64,000 nt of DNA from Lewinellaceae bacterium (GTDB lineage: Bacteria > Bacteroidota > Bacteroidia > Chitinophagales > Saprospiraceae): contig JACJYC010000017.1 of the NCBI GenBank assembly GCA_020636325.1, forward strand, positions 1 through 64,000, given 5' to 3'. The notes under the pieces were generated by a model. That model searched no databases, had not been told where the DNA came from, and saw only the letters and a program-made list of their open reading frames with translations. The translations under genes and the position numbers were made by a program. Below, piece after piece: positions 25,673-34,904 of the stretch (within the stretch, counting starts at the first letter, position 1; every line of letters starts with the position of its first letter).

Positions 25673-27337
25673 ATGTCCAGAATGCTGTTGCGAATGCTGT
25701 TCACCCATTCCTACTTCCTGAAATTGGATCCGAAACAGGACCAGTGGAACAAGCCGTATCCGCCGGTGATGACGTTGTTGGCGGCGGGGGTTTTAGAGGG
25801 AGAGGAGGTGAGAGGGGTGAGAGAGGTGAGAGGGGTGAGAGGGGTGAGAGAGGTGAGAGAGGTGAGAGGAGGTGAGAGCGGGAGAGGTGGTGAGGGGGTG
25901 AGAGAGGTCTGGATAAAAAATGAGGACATCCATATAGAAAATAACGCAACGCCTGCTCCCATTCACCCACTCACCCATTCACAACATCACAACATCACCT
26001 TCTTTGACACGATGTTCGCGGACGGGCCGGAGGCCATTTTCCCGGTGCTGGAGCGGGAGCGGCCGGAGGTGCTGGTCATATTTGACGACGGGTTCAATTA
26101 CCTGACCAAGATGTGCCTGACCAATATGCGGGAAGCAGCGTGGGCTATGGCGCGGAAGGCGCAATCATTGGGTTGCCGGGTGGTGGTTTGCAGTTCCGAT
26201 GCAACGGATCAATACCGGGCATACCTGGAAAACGGGGTGGATTTTGTCCTGCTGGGCGAGGGGGAGCAAACGCTGGTTGAATTGATCGAAGCCCTGGAAA
26301 ACGGGCAACCGGCGGACCAATTGCCGGGGCTGGCCTGCAAGGTAGCCGGAGCAGTAAGGGTCAATCCGCGCCGACCGGTGATGAATAACCTGGACGCACT
26401 GCCGCTCCCGGCCTGGCATCTGGTGGACCTGACCGAATACCGGCGACGCTGGGAAGCCCATTGGGGATATTTTTCCCTCAATATTGCCACGACGCGGGGT
26501 TGCCCATTCAAATGCAATTGGTGCGCCAAGCCCATTTACGGCGATACCTATAAAATGCGCAGCCCGGAGCATGTGGTGGCCGAGATCGAAATGCTGCAGC
26601 AACTCACCTCATTTGATCATATCTGGTTTTGCGACGATATCTTCGGGCTCAAACGGACCTGGGTCCTCGAATTCGCCGAACTGATCCAAAAGAAAGGCAT
26701 CCGGCTCCGGTACAAGATCCAATCGCGGGCCGACCTCCTGGTGATGGACCAGTACATCGACGGCTTGAAAGCCTCCGGGTGCGAGGAGGTCTGGATGGGG
26801 GTCGAAAGCGGCGCCCAGGAGATCCTCGACGCGATGGACAAAGGCATCACATTGGATCAGGTCCGGACGGCGACCCGAAAGCTGAAAGAAAACGGGATCA
26901 AACCCTGCTTTTTCATCCAGTTCGGCTACCTCGGCGAAACGGCGGATCATATCCGGCAGACCATCGACCTGATCATGGAGCTGATGCCGCATGATATCGG
27001 CATTTCCGTTTCGTATCCCTTGCCGGGGACCGGTTTTTACGAACGGGTCCGCTCAGAACTGGTGGACAAAGCCAACTGGAAGGACTCCAATGACCTGGAT
27101 CTCATGTTCAAAAACACCTATCCGCCCGAATTCTATAAAAAACTCCACCACTTCGTCCACCAGAAATTCCGGCGGCGACATGCCCTGGACAAGCTCCGTT
27201 CGCTGCTTCAAAATCCGGCTACCATAAACCGGCACAACCTGAAAAAAGCCCTTTCCATCCTGTACTACGGCCCTTCTTCCGTATTGGCCAAACGCCGTTT
27301 AAAAGCCATCCACCACGATGCTGCCGACAGTCTTTGA
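25673..27337 (+). CDS. B12-binding radical SAM enzyme with low-complexity insertion
   Basis: A protein of 554 residues (start MSRMLLRMLFTHSYF; the ATG at 25682 is an alternative). The N-terminal B12-binding fold is interrupted after TLLAAGVLEG by about 62 residues rich in VRGVREV-type repeats and resumes at NITFFDTMFADGPEAIF. The insert is encoded by the same GAGAGGTG words found in spacers. The radical SAM core has C277, C281 and C284 in RGCPFKCNWC, followed by a typical (beta/alpha) barrel with WMGVESGAQEILDAMDKG. B12-radical SAM enzymes methylate unactivated carbons or catalyse related radical chemistry on lipids, sugars and peptides. Its stop overlaps the methyltransferase start by 20 bases. 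Whether the insertion abolishes cobalamin binding is unknown. Confidence 0.85.
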   Translation: MSRMLLRMLFTHSYFLKLDPKQDQWNKPYPPVMTLLAAGVLEGEEVRGVREVRGVRGVREVREVRGGESGRGGEGVREVWIKNEDIHIENNATPAPIHPLTHSQHHNITFFDTMFADGPEAIFPVLERERPEVLVIFDDGFNYLTKMCLTNMREAAWAMARKAQSLGCRVVVCSSDATDQYRAYLENGVDFVLLGEGEQTLVELIEALENGQPADQLPGLACKVAGAVRVNPRRPVMNNLDALPLPAWHLVDLTEYRRRWEAHWGYFSLNIATTRGCPFKCNWCAKPIYGDTYKMRSPEHVVAEIEMLQQLTSFDHIWFCDDIFGLKRTWVLEFAELIQKKGIRLRYKIQSRADLLVMDQYIDGLKASGCEEVWMGVESGAQEILDAMDKGITLDQVRTATRKLKENGIKPCFFIQFGYLGETADHIRQTIDLIMELMPHDIGISVSYPLPGTGFYERVRSELVDKANWKDSNDLDLMFKNTYPPEFYKKLHHFVHQKFRRRHALDKLRSLLQNPATINRHNLKKALSILYYGPSSVLAKRRLKAIHHDAADSL

Positions 27338-28118
27338 CCAATACGCCGCCGAATACGATACCGAATTCACCGATTCGGCCATCGGCAAGGCGCAGCGACG
27401 ACAGGTATGGAAAGCCCTGGCGCCCTATCTGGACCGTTCGCCGGAAATCCTGGAGGTGAATTGCGGCACCGGCGAAGATGCGATCCGCCTGGCCCAAACC
27501 GGCTCCCGGGTGCTGGCCACAGATATTGCTCCGGAAATGATCCGGGTGGCGGAATCGAAAAAAGCGCGATCGGGGGCAACCAACCCGGAATTCCTTCAGT
27601 CGGGGTTTCTTGACCTGCCAAACCGGATTCAAGGCCGCCGATTCGACCTGATATTCTCCGATTTCGGGGGTTTGAACTGCATTTCTCCGGAGGATACCCG
27701 CACCGTCGCGGGCGTTTTCAGCCGACTGTTAAAACCGGGCGGCAAACTCTTTCTCGTGTACATGAGCAGGCATTGCCTTTGGGAAAATTTCTACTTCCGC
27801 TGGAAGGGCAACCGGCAGGTCGCTGTCCGCCGCCACGCCGGATTTGCCGAGGCCCGGGTCGGAAAGGGGAAAATCGGAACCTGGTATTATACCCCAAAAG
27901 AATTGAAAGCGTTATATGATCCCGAATTCAGCCGGCTGGATCTCAGCCCCATCGGGTTGTGCGTACCGCCGTCGTATCTCGGGGGCTGGCTCCTGAAAAG
28001 ACCGCGTTGGCTCAAAATACTGGAACTGGCGGACAAATTCCTCCATTTCTCCGCCCTGGCCGATTATGCCGACCATTTTGTCATTACATTTGAAAAAAAG
28101 CCGGAAACGATCGGATGA
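27318..28118 (+). CDS. Class I SAM-dependent methyltransferase
   Basis: A protein of 266 residues starting at MLPTVFDQYAAEYDTEF, overlapping the radical SAM gene by 20 bases. Motif I is ILEVNCGTGEDAIRLA, motif II/III region VLATDIAPEMIRVAE, and RFDLIFSDFGGLNCIS is motif IV. The fold is of the Methyltransf_11/25 type; the C-terminal 100 residues may form a substrate cap. It probably acts on the same glycan or lipid pathway as its neighbours. Substrate unknown. Confidence 0.85.
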   Translation: MLPTVFDQYAAEYDTEFTDSAIGKAQRRQVWKALAPYLDRSPEILEVNCGTGEDAIRLAQTGSRVLATDIAPEMIRVAESKKARSGATNPEFLQSGFLDLPNRIQGRRFDLIFSDFGGLNCISPEDTRTVAGVFSRLLKPGGKLFLVYMSRHCLWENFYFRWKGNRQVAVRRHAGFAEARVGKGKIGTWYYTPKELKALYDPEFSRLDLSPIGLCVPPSYLGGWLLKRPRWLKILELADKFLHFSALADYADHFVITFEKKPETIG

Positions 28119-29521
28119 AAATACTGTTGACACACGGCTATTTCCTGAATGAGGACCCCCGGGAGCAGGCCATCATGAAGCCTTACCCGCCTTTGGGGCT
28201 GCTGTACATTTCGGCCTACCTGGAAGAAAACGGACTGGACAACGACGTATTCGACACCACCTTTTCCAGTTTTGAACAATTAGCGGCTTACCTGGATGGT
28301 CATCAGCCCGACCTGATCGGCATTTACACCAACCTGATGACCAAGCTCAATGTGCTGAAGATTGTCGGATATATCCGGAACAATCCCGCGTTAAAGCATT
28401 GCAAAATAGTCCTCGGCGGCCCGGAGGTCCGGCACCACGCCCACAATTTCCTGGCCGCAGGCGCCGATATAATTGCCTTTGGTGAAGGGGAACAAACCAT
28501 GCTGGAGATCGCACAGGCTTTCGGTCAAAACCCGGATGCCGCACCGGATCAAATCCCGGGCATCGCCTGGCTGGATGCCGACGGCGACCCGGTATTCAAC
28601 CCGGAGCGCGGACTGATGAAGGAGCTGGACGAGCTGCCCATGCCCAACCGCAAAAAGATCGACCTGCAGCGGTATTTTGACGCCTGGCGGGGTCGGCACG
28701 GCTACGCGATGGTTTCGGTCAGTACGATGCGGGGCTGCCCCTACGCCTGCAAATGGTGCAGCCGGGCCGTCTACGGGAAATCCTACCGGAGAAGGAGCCC
28801 GGCCAGGGTGGTGGAGGAACTGGAATACCTGAGGGCCCATTACGATTTTGACAACATCTGGTTTGTCGACGATGTCTTCACCATCAACCACCGGTGGATG
28901 CGGGAATTCGCTGGGGTGATGGCGGAAAAGGACTGGGTGATCCCTTACGAGGTCATCACCCGCGCCGACCGGATGAACGAAGAGATCGTCGGGTTATTGA
29001 AACAAACCGGCTGCTTCCGGGTCTGGATCGGCGCGGAAAGCGGTTCACAGTCCGTATTGGACGCTATGAAACGAATGGTGCGGATCGAAAAAGTGACCGA
29101 AATGGTCCGCCTGGCCAAACAACACGGCATGGAAACCGGTAATTTCATCATGCTGGGCTACCCCGGCGAAAAAGAGGCCGATATCCGTCAGACGCTTCAT
29201 TTTCTGAAGTCGGCCGAGCCCGATCATTTCACCCTTACGGTGGCCTACCCCATCAAGGGCACGGAAATGTACGAGGAGACGGAGACCGAATTCCTGACCA
29301 ATCACCCGTGGGAAATTTCCACCGACCGGGATATCGACTTCAAACGGCCTTACAGCCGAAGGTACTACCAGCACGCCATGAACTGGATCCAGCGCGAAAT
29401 GGCCGCGAGGCGCCTGTCGGGCATGCACGCCCTCAAGGCCAGGGTCCGGGCCTGGTCGTCCCGCCTGGGCATGCTCCGGGAAAGGGCCTTCGCGCCGCTG
29501 TTTAACCGGTCAAAAGCCTGA
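28115..29521 (+). CDS. B12-binding radical SAM enzyme
   Basis: A protein of 468 residues overlapping the methyltransferase stop by four bases (ATGA). The B12-binding domain is intact (about residues 1-150: MKILLTHGYFLNEDPRE, YPPLGLLYISAYLEENGL, IVLGGPEVRHHAHNFLAAGA). The radical SAM core has C208, C212 and C215 in RGCPYACKWC. It is paralogous to 25673-27337 and gives the reference against which the insertion there can be seen. Same probable pathway. Confidence 0.9.
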   Translation: MKILLTHGYFLNEDPREQAIMKPYPPLGLLYISAYLEENGLDNDVFDTTFSSFEQLAAYLDGHQPDLIGIYTNLMTKLNVLKIVGYIRNNPALKHCKIVLGGPEVRHHAHNFLAAGADIIAFGEGEQTMLEIAQAFGQNPDAAPDQIPGIAWLDADGDPVFNPERGLMKELDELPMPNRKKIDLQRYFDAWRGRHGYAMVSVSTMRGCPYACKWCSRAVYGKSYRRRSPARVVEELEYLRAHYDFDNIWFVDDVFTINHRWMREFAGVMAEKDWVIPYEVITRADRMNEEIVGLLKQTGCFRVWIGAESGSQSVLDAMKRMVRIEKVTEMVRLAKQHGMETGNFIMLGYPGEKEADIRQTLHFLKSAEPDHFTLTVAYPIKGTEMYEETETEFLTNHPWEISTDRDIDFKRPYSRRYYQHAMNWIQREMAARRLSGMHALKARVRAWSSRLGMLRERAFAPLFNRSKA

Positions 29522-29524
29522 GGC

Positions 29525-30676
29525 GTGGCATCCCGGCGGATCGGGCCGATCCTGTTTTCCATCCTGGCCCAGTTTGCAGCGCCTGTGGCCAGAATCCTCC
29601 TTTCACTGGCGGTGATCCGGGTGTATTCCGGGGATTTCTGGGGCGTTTATGTGCAATATTATCTCGTGATCACCCTGGCCATGGTGGCGGTCAATTGGGG
29701 CAGCCGGGATTTTCTGCTGCGGGCGTACAGCCGGGAGCCGCAATCCGTTTCCAGGGTCCTTTCGGGGTCGATAGCCGGCAAGTTGATGATCGCGGTTGCG
29801 GTTTTTCTGATCTTATGGCTGATGCCCATTCCCTTCAACAAGCCGATACTCCTGTTGTGGCTCGGCGGGCAGCTGAGCTGGCAACTGTTCGAATCGCTGA
29901 ATACCTACCGGCGGTTGTTCCTGTTATCGGCATTGACGGAACTGGGGATCACGGGTGTGCTGATCGCCGTCATCCTGTCCGTACCAGTGACCATCACCGG
30001 GCTGCTGGCCCTTTTCATCGCCTCTGAATGGGTGAAGGGCCTGGTTTTTGCCGTTTTCAACCGGACCTATCTTTCAACCGAGGGGATTGCGGTTTCATCG
30101 GGCGTCGCCTTTCTGAGGGCCGCCGCTCCGTTTTTGCTGGTGGTCCTCACCGGTGTGGCGGCCGCCCGGGGCGACCTGTACGTACTGGCCCTGAAAATGG
30201 GCGAAACCCGCCTGGCCCAATACCAGGTGCTGTCCAATTTCATCCAGTCCGGCCACCTGCTGGCCTCCGCCATTTTATTGCCGTACATCAAAAACCTGTA
30301 CCGGCTGCGGCAGGAATCTGTTTTTCGGCTGGAGCGGCGATTTCTGCTGGCCGGCCTTGTAATGACGCCTCTGCTGGTCCTGTTTATTTATACGATTGTT
30401 TATTTCGGCTATGCTTTTCGGCTCTCCGCGGCAGACTATTGCTTAACGGCGGGGTTGATCCTGGGTTATTTCCTGTATTTCATCCGCATGCAGATGGCCT
30501 ACCGGAAAGACCGACTGGGAGCATTGACGGTCATCCTGCTGGTCATGGGGCTTTGCAAGGTCGGATTCAGTATCTGGCTGGTACCGGCCTACGGCATCAC
30601 GGGCGCGCTGATCGCGGCGATGATTTCCTATCTTGCGGGAATTGTCGGCTTTTGGCAAAGAGGTAACCGGGTTTGA
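29525..30676 (+). CDS. Polysaccharide flippase-like membrane protein
   Basis: A protein of 383 residues with a GTG start three bases after the previous stop, containing about 11-12 hydrophobic helices. Its sequence resembles MOP-superfamily (Wzx-like) lipid-linked oligosaccharide flippases (FSGSIAGKLMIAVAVFLILW region; YGITGALIAAMISYLAGIVG at the end), but it is shorter than the usual 420-480 residues. It would move the lipid-linked product across the inner membrane. Confidence 0.75.
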   Translation: MASRRIGPILFSILAQFAAPVARILLSLAVIRVYSGDFWGVYVQYYLVITLAMVAVNWGSRDFLLRAYSREPQSVSRVLSGSIAGKLMIAVAVFLILWLMPIPFNKPILLLWLGGQLSWQLFESLNTYRRLFLLSALTELGITGVLIAVILSVPVTITGLLALFIASEWVKGLVFAVFNRTYLSTEGIAVSSGVAFLRAAAPFLLVVLTGVAAARGDLYVLALKMGETRLAQYQVLSNFIQSGHLLASAILLPYIKNLYRLRQESVFRLERRFLLAGLVMTPLLVLFIYTIVYFGYAFRLSAADYCLTAGLILGYFLYFIRMQMAYRKDRLGALTVILLVMGLCKVGFSIWLVPAYGITGALIAAMISYLAGIVGFWQRGNRV

Positions 30677-30704
30677 TCCGGGGATAATGGGTACTTTTGA
30701 AAAT

Positions 30705-30912
30705 AGTTGGCAGTCTCCGCCCGCCGTAGCTTCAGCGGAGGAGGGGGTCAGTGGGCAGTTGGCAGTTGGCAGTTGGCAGTCTCCGCCCGCCGTAGCTTCA
30801 GCGGAGGAGGGGGTCAGTGGGCAGTTGGCAGTGGGAAGTGGGCAGTTTTTGGCCATACAACGGGCGCCAAACAGGAAACCAGGAAACCGTGAAACCAGGA
30901 AACAGTGAAACC
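30705..30912. repeat. 66-bp tandem duplication with GGCAGTT and GAAACCAK words
   Basis: Two copies, 66 bases apart (from 30711 and 30777), of a unit holding CTCCGC/GCGGAG arms around CCGCCGTAGCTTCA, separated by GGCAGTT heptamers. It is followed at about 30878-30925 by six octamers of the form GAAACCAK that run into the start codon of the next gene (30913). Confidence 0.75.
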
Positions 30913-32421
30913 ATGAAACCATCCAACATCCTGCTCTTCAATCCGCGGGCGACGGACTACAAGGCCCGGATCCCGAACTCAGTGCTGCAAGTAGCGGCAA
31001 GTGTAGAGGGGTTGTACGATTGGGTGATCGTGGACGGCAACCTCGAAGCTGACCCCGAAAACAAGATCCTGGATTACCTCCGTACCGGTCAATTCGGCTT
31101 TTTCGGCTCAACGGTTATGCCGGGGCCTCAATTGCGGCAGGCCATTCCCATTACGCGGAAGGTCAGGGAACAGTTTCCGGGCATTACGACGGTCTGGGGC
31201 GGCTATTTCCCGGCCAACCACCCCGGGGTTTCCCTCGATTCCGGGTTTGTGGATTATGTGATCGACGGGCCGGGCGACAAGGCTTTTCCGGACCTCATCA
31301 CGGCCCTGATCGAAAACAAGCCGGTCGATGGAATCCACAACCTCGTTTACCTGAAAGACGGCAAGCTCGTCCGCACGCCGAAAGTCAATATTTATCCCTA
31401 CGACGAACTGCCCGACCTGCCTTACGAAAAGCTCAACGCCCTTTACCCGATGCAGCAATACCTGGGCAAAAGTTTTCTGGGCAGCCGCACCATCGCCTAC
31501 CACAGCAGTTTCGGCTGCCCGTTCAAATGCGCATTTTGCGCCGTGGTGCCGATCTATCAGGCCAAATGGAACGGCAAATCCGCCGAACGGATCTACCGGG
31601 ACATCAAATTGCTGAAAGAGGCCTACGGTGGGGACGCCATCGAGTTTCACGACAACAATTTCTTCGTTTCGGAAAAACGGACAGCCGCTTTTTCCAGGCT
31701 GATGCGGCGGGAAGGCATGAACTGGTGGGGCGAGGCCCGCATCGATACCGTGGACAAATACAGCGATGAGACCCTTGCCCTCATGCGCGAAGCCGGCTGC
31801 CGGATGATCTTTTTCGGGGCCGAATCCGGGAACGACAACCTCCTGGATTTCATGGACAAGGGCGGCAAACAAACCGGCGCACAGATCCTGCGTTTTGCAA
31901 GCCGCATGAAACAATTCGACATCATCCCGGAATACTCCTTCGTACTCGGCTGGCCGGCCGCGGATGAACATGAATCGCTGCGGCAGGTGGAAGCGGAGAT
32001 CGATTTCATCCGCCGGGTCAAGGACCGGAATCCGGCCACAGAGATCATCATTTACATCTACAGCCCCGTGCCCACCGAAGGGTCCGAGATGTTCAAAAAA
32101 GTACAATCGCTCGGTTTTTCCTTTCCCAAAAAACTGGAAGACTGGCTGGACCCCGCCTGGGAAAACTTCGACCTGCGGAAAAACCCGCTCACGCCCTGGC
32201 TCACACCCCGCATTGTGGACAAGATCCGGGATTTCGAGGCGGTCCTGAACGCTTATTACCCCACCGTTTCGGACGTCAAACTGAGCGGTTTCCAACGCAA
32301 GGCCATCCGCAATCTGGCCGCCCTGCGGTACCGGACCGGGGTATACGGACGGCCTTATGAACTGAAACTCCTTCAGCGCTACTGGCTGAAATACCGGCAA
32401 CCCGAAAAAGAGGGATTCTGA
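30913..32421 (+). CDS. B12-binding radical SAM enzyme, BchE-like type
   Basis: A protein of 502 residues starting at MKPSNILLFNPRATDYK; the upstream frame from 30817 is repeat-derived. The N-terminal B12-like fold spans about 1-160 (TGQFGFFGSTVMPGPQLRQA; TTVWGGYFPANHPGVSLDSG). The radical SAM core has C202, C206 and C209 in FGCPFKCAFC, then IEFHDNNFFVSEKR and IFFGAESGNDNLLDFMDKG. The layout is that of the anaerobic Mg-protoporphyrin cyclase-like/hopanoid-type B12 radical SAM proteins. The start codon lies within an octamer repeat, so its ribosome-binding context is unusual. Its stop overlaps the next start. Confidence 0.87.
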   Translation: MKPSNILLFNPRATDYKARIPNSVLQVAASVEGLYDWVIVDGNLEADPENKILDYLRTGQFGFFGSTVMPGPQLRQAIPITRKVREQFPGITTVWGGYFPANHPGVSLDSGFVDYVIDGPGDKAFPDLITALIENKPVDGIHNLVYLKDGKLVRTPKVNIYPYDELPDLPYEKLNALYPMQQYLGKSFLGSRTIAYHSSFGCPFKCAFCAVVPIYQAKWNGKSAERIYRDIKLLKEAYGGDAIEFHDNNFFVSEKRTAAFSRLMRREGMNWWGEARIDTVDKYSDETLALMREAGCRMIFFGAESGNDNLLDFMDKGGKQTGAQILRFASRMKQFDIIPEYSFVLGWPAADEHESLRQVEAEIDFIRRVKDRNPATEIIIYIYSPVPTEGSEMFKKVQSLGFSFPKKLEDWLDPAWENFDLRKNPLTPWLTPRIVDKIRDFEAVLNAYYPTVSDVKLSGFQRKAIRNLAALRYRTGVYGRPYELKLLQRYWLKYRQPEKEGF

Positions 32422-33089
32422 TGAGGCGTTTATTCAGGCTGGCCTTGAGCCGGTTGTACAAACCGATCCTGGAGCGATACCTGCGGCATGACCGCACCTG
32501 GCGGTACAACGGATTGCGAATGAACATCGCCGGCAGCGTTTTCCACCCGGCGTTTTTCGGGAGTTCCAAGGTTTTTGCCCGGTTTCTGGGCCGGCGGGAC
32601 CTGTCCGGAAAGACCTTGCTGGAAATCGGCTGCGGCAGCGGATTCCTGTCCCTGACAGCCGCGTCAGGCGGGGCGAAGGTTACGGCCGCGGACATCAACG
32701 AAAGGGCGGTGGAATGCGCCCGGCAAAACGCGATGATCAACGGATTGGAGATGACGGTGATCCACTCCGACCTCTTTGAGAAAGCGCCCCGTCAAAAATT
32801 CGACCTGATCATCTGCAATCCGCCTTATTTTCCTTCAGACCCAAAAAATCCGGGGGCTTATGCCTGGTATTGTGAAGATGACTTCGGATTTTTCCGGCGT
32901 TTTTTTGCGGCAATTCCGGCGTTTATACATCCGCATAGCCGGATTTGGCTCATTTTATCCGAAGTTTGCCGGCTGGATGCGATTTCCGCCGTTGCTGAAG
33001 AAGCGGGTTTCCGTTTAAAAAAGATCCTGACCGAACAAAGCCAGTTTGAAATCTTTATTATTTTCGAAGCCGAACGAAATACGGCGTAA
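32421..33089 (+). CDS. Small-domain methyltransferase (NPPYF type)
   Basis: A protein of 222 residues with motif I LLEIGCGSGFLSLTAA and motif IV ICNPPYF. The NPPY motif is typical of N-methyltransferases of the HemK/RlmG type, although this operon context suggests a metabolic substrate. It shares one base with the preceding stop codon, so it is coupled to the third radical SAM gene. Confidence 0.82.
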   Translation: MRRLFRLALSRLYKPILERYLRHDRTWRYNGLRMNIAGSVFHPAFFGSSKVFARFLGRRDLSGKTLLEIGCGSGFLSLTAASGGAKVTAADINERAVECARQNAMINGLEMTVIHSDLFEKAPRQKFDLIICNPPYFPSDPKNPGAYAWYCEDDFGFFRRFFAAIPAFIHPHSRIWLILSEVCRLDAISAVAEEAGFRLKKILTEQSQFEIFIIFEAERNTA

Positions 33090-33123
33090 AACCTGAGCCC
33101 CGGACACTGTATGCTGACAATTT

Positions 33124-34731
33124 ATGGCCACACTCTCCGATAAGTACAGATTTGATGATTATGGTCTTGCCGGCGCCTTGATGTTCCTCCTGTTGGGCTG
33201 GTATTTTCTGATCCGGAGCGGCGATCAGCCTTTGGGCGATTTCGCCAATTACTACTATGCCGGCCGATTGCTTATTGAAGGCGATTTCAATCAGGATGCC
33301 TACGATCCCTACCGGTTCAACAAGATGATCAGCGAGCGGACGGATGAACCGGTATTCGTCAATTTCACCCCGGTTCCGCCCGCCAGTTCGGTTTTCTACG
33401 CGCCGTTCGCGTTGATCCGCGACCCGCATCAGGCCAAAATGGCGTTCAGCCTCCTCGGATTGGTCCTTTTTGCCGGGGTCTACTACCGCTTTCTGCGGTA
33501 CAAGGGCATGCACCGCAAGCTGCCCCTCTTGCTGGTTCCGCTGATCTTTTATACCCCGTTGCAAAACAACATCCTGCAAGGCCAATCCTACCTGTATCTG
33601 CTGGTCTGCCTGTTGGAGGGATACCTGCAATGGGAACGGAAGAAACCGGTGTGGGCGGGCCTGTTGTGGGCCATCCCGGTCGCATTGAAGATTTATCCGG
33701 GCATCCTGATCTTATCGTTATTTTTCCAGAAAGATCGCGGCATATTGGTCGCTGTGATCGGATTCACGGCCCTGTTCTCCCTTTCGCCGATGCTGGTGGC
33801 GGATCCGGCCGTTACCACCGATTATTTCACCCAGATCCTCCCCCGGCTGCTGAAGGGCGAGATCAACGATCCATTTTCCCATTTTCATCAATCCGTTTCG
33901 GCGTTGCTGAACAAATTGCTGGTATTTGACGGGCACCTGAACCCGGCGGCGGGCCACCATAAGGCCCTGCTGTCGGTCGGATTGAGCTGGATCTGCCAGA
34001 TCAGCGTACTGGCGGCCTTGCTGCATTTATGGAGCAGCCGGCAAAGCAGCCGGTTTTTCCGGTTTTCGGTTTCGTTCCTGGGCGCTTTCTTACTGGTCAA
34101 TTATGGTTCGACGTACAGTCTGATGCTGTTGCTGCCGCTGTGTTTAGCCCTCTTGCTCAGCCCTTCCGCAGATGGTTTAAAGCGATTCCTGCCGGTGGTC
34201 CTCATCGCGGCGGCAGCCAATATCCCGGTCTATCTGTTGGGAGAAATGCCGGTGGTCGTACAGTTTCCCCGCCTGTTTGCGATGCTCGGTCTTTTTTTCG
34301 GGTTGGTGTGGTTGGTTCGGCCGAGGATCGAAGGCAAGGTCATCGTGTTCACGGCGCTGGTCATCCTGTTCAAAGGGTTGGCGCTCGACTTCCCCCGGGG
34401 AGCTGAAGGAGATTACTACCTGAAAGACAACCGGTTCGGGATCATCAGCAGTTATGAATTCAGGGATCACGGCCTGGTTCTCCGGCACCTGAACAGGGAA
34501 GGCGTCCGGGAAAGCGCGATCCCGGTCAGGGATACCATCTGGCAGGATGCCGACCTGACGATTTGCGACCACCAGGTCTATTACCAAAACAAGCCGCTTA
34601 CCCGGTCGTCCGGCAAAAAACAGCAACCTTGCCGGTTGAACGGCGATGAGGTGATCTTTCTGTCGGATGAAAAGCGGGGCGTGGGGTTTTATACGTTGCG
34701 GCGGATGGTGTTGCCGGAAATTAAAGATTGA
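33124..34731 (+). CDS. GT87-family membrane glycosyltransferase
   Basis: A protein of 535 residues with about 10-12 membrane helices. The N-terminal region (GDFANYYYAGRLLIEG, DAYDPYRFNKM, FVNFTPVPPASSVFYAPFAL) matches the GT87/DUF2029 family of polyprenyl-phosphate-sugar-dependent transferases that act on the outer side of the inner membrane. LLWAIPVALKIYPGILIL is the conserved mid-region. The last gene of the 25.7-34.7 kb operon; it would complete an extracytoplasmic glycan or glycolipid. Confidence 0.8.
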   Translation: MATLSDKYRFDDYGLAGALMFLLLGWYFLIRSGDQPLGDFANYYYAGRLLIEGDFNQDAYDPYRFNKMISERTDEPVFVNFTPVPPASSVFYAPFALIRDPHQAKMAFSLLGLVLFAGVYYRFLRYKGMHRKLPLLLVPLIFYTPLQNNILQGQSYLYLLVCLLEGYLQWERKKPVWAGLLWAIPVALKIYPGILILSLFFQKDRGILVAVIGFTALFSLSPMLVADPAVTTDYFTQILPRLLKGEINDPFSHFHQSVSALLNKLLVFDGHLNPAAGHHKALLSVGLSWICQISVLAALLHLWSSRQSSRFFRFSVSFLGAFLLVNYGSTYSLMLLLPLCLALLLSPSADGLKRFLPVVLIAAAANIPVYLLGEMPVVVQFPRLFAMLGLFFGLVWLVRPRIEGKVIVFTALVILFKGLALDFPRGAEGDYYLKDNRFGIISSYEFRDHGLVLRHLNREGVRESAIPVRDTIWQDADLTICDHQVYYQNKPLTRSSGKKQQPCRLNGDEVIFLSDEKRGVGFYTLRRMVLPEIKD

Positions 34732-34904
34732 ATAATTCCGAAGGATTGGTAATTATTCCTTAAATTGGCAAGTCTTGCCACTATCAGCTGTTTGTGATTC
34801 AGCAATTTTACCGATCTTTAATATCAGGTAGTAATTACCACATATAGATTTTTATATCAAATAGTTATACTCATATTTATCAATACCGGTTAAACCTCAC
34901 CTTT

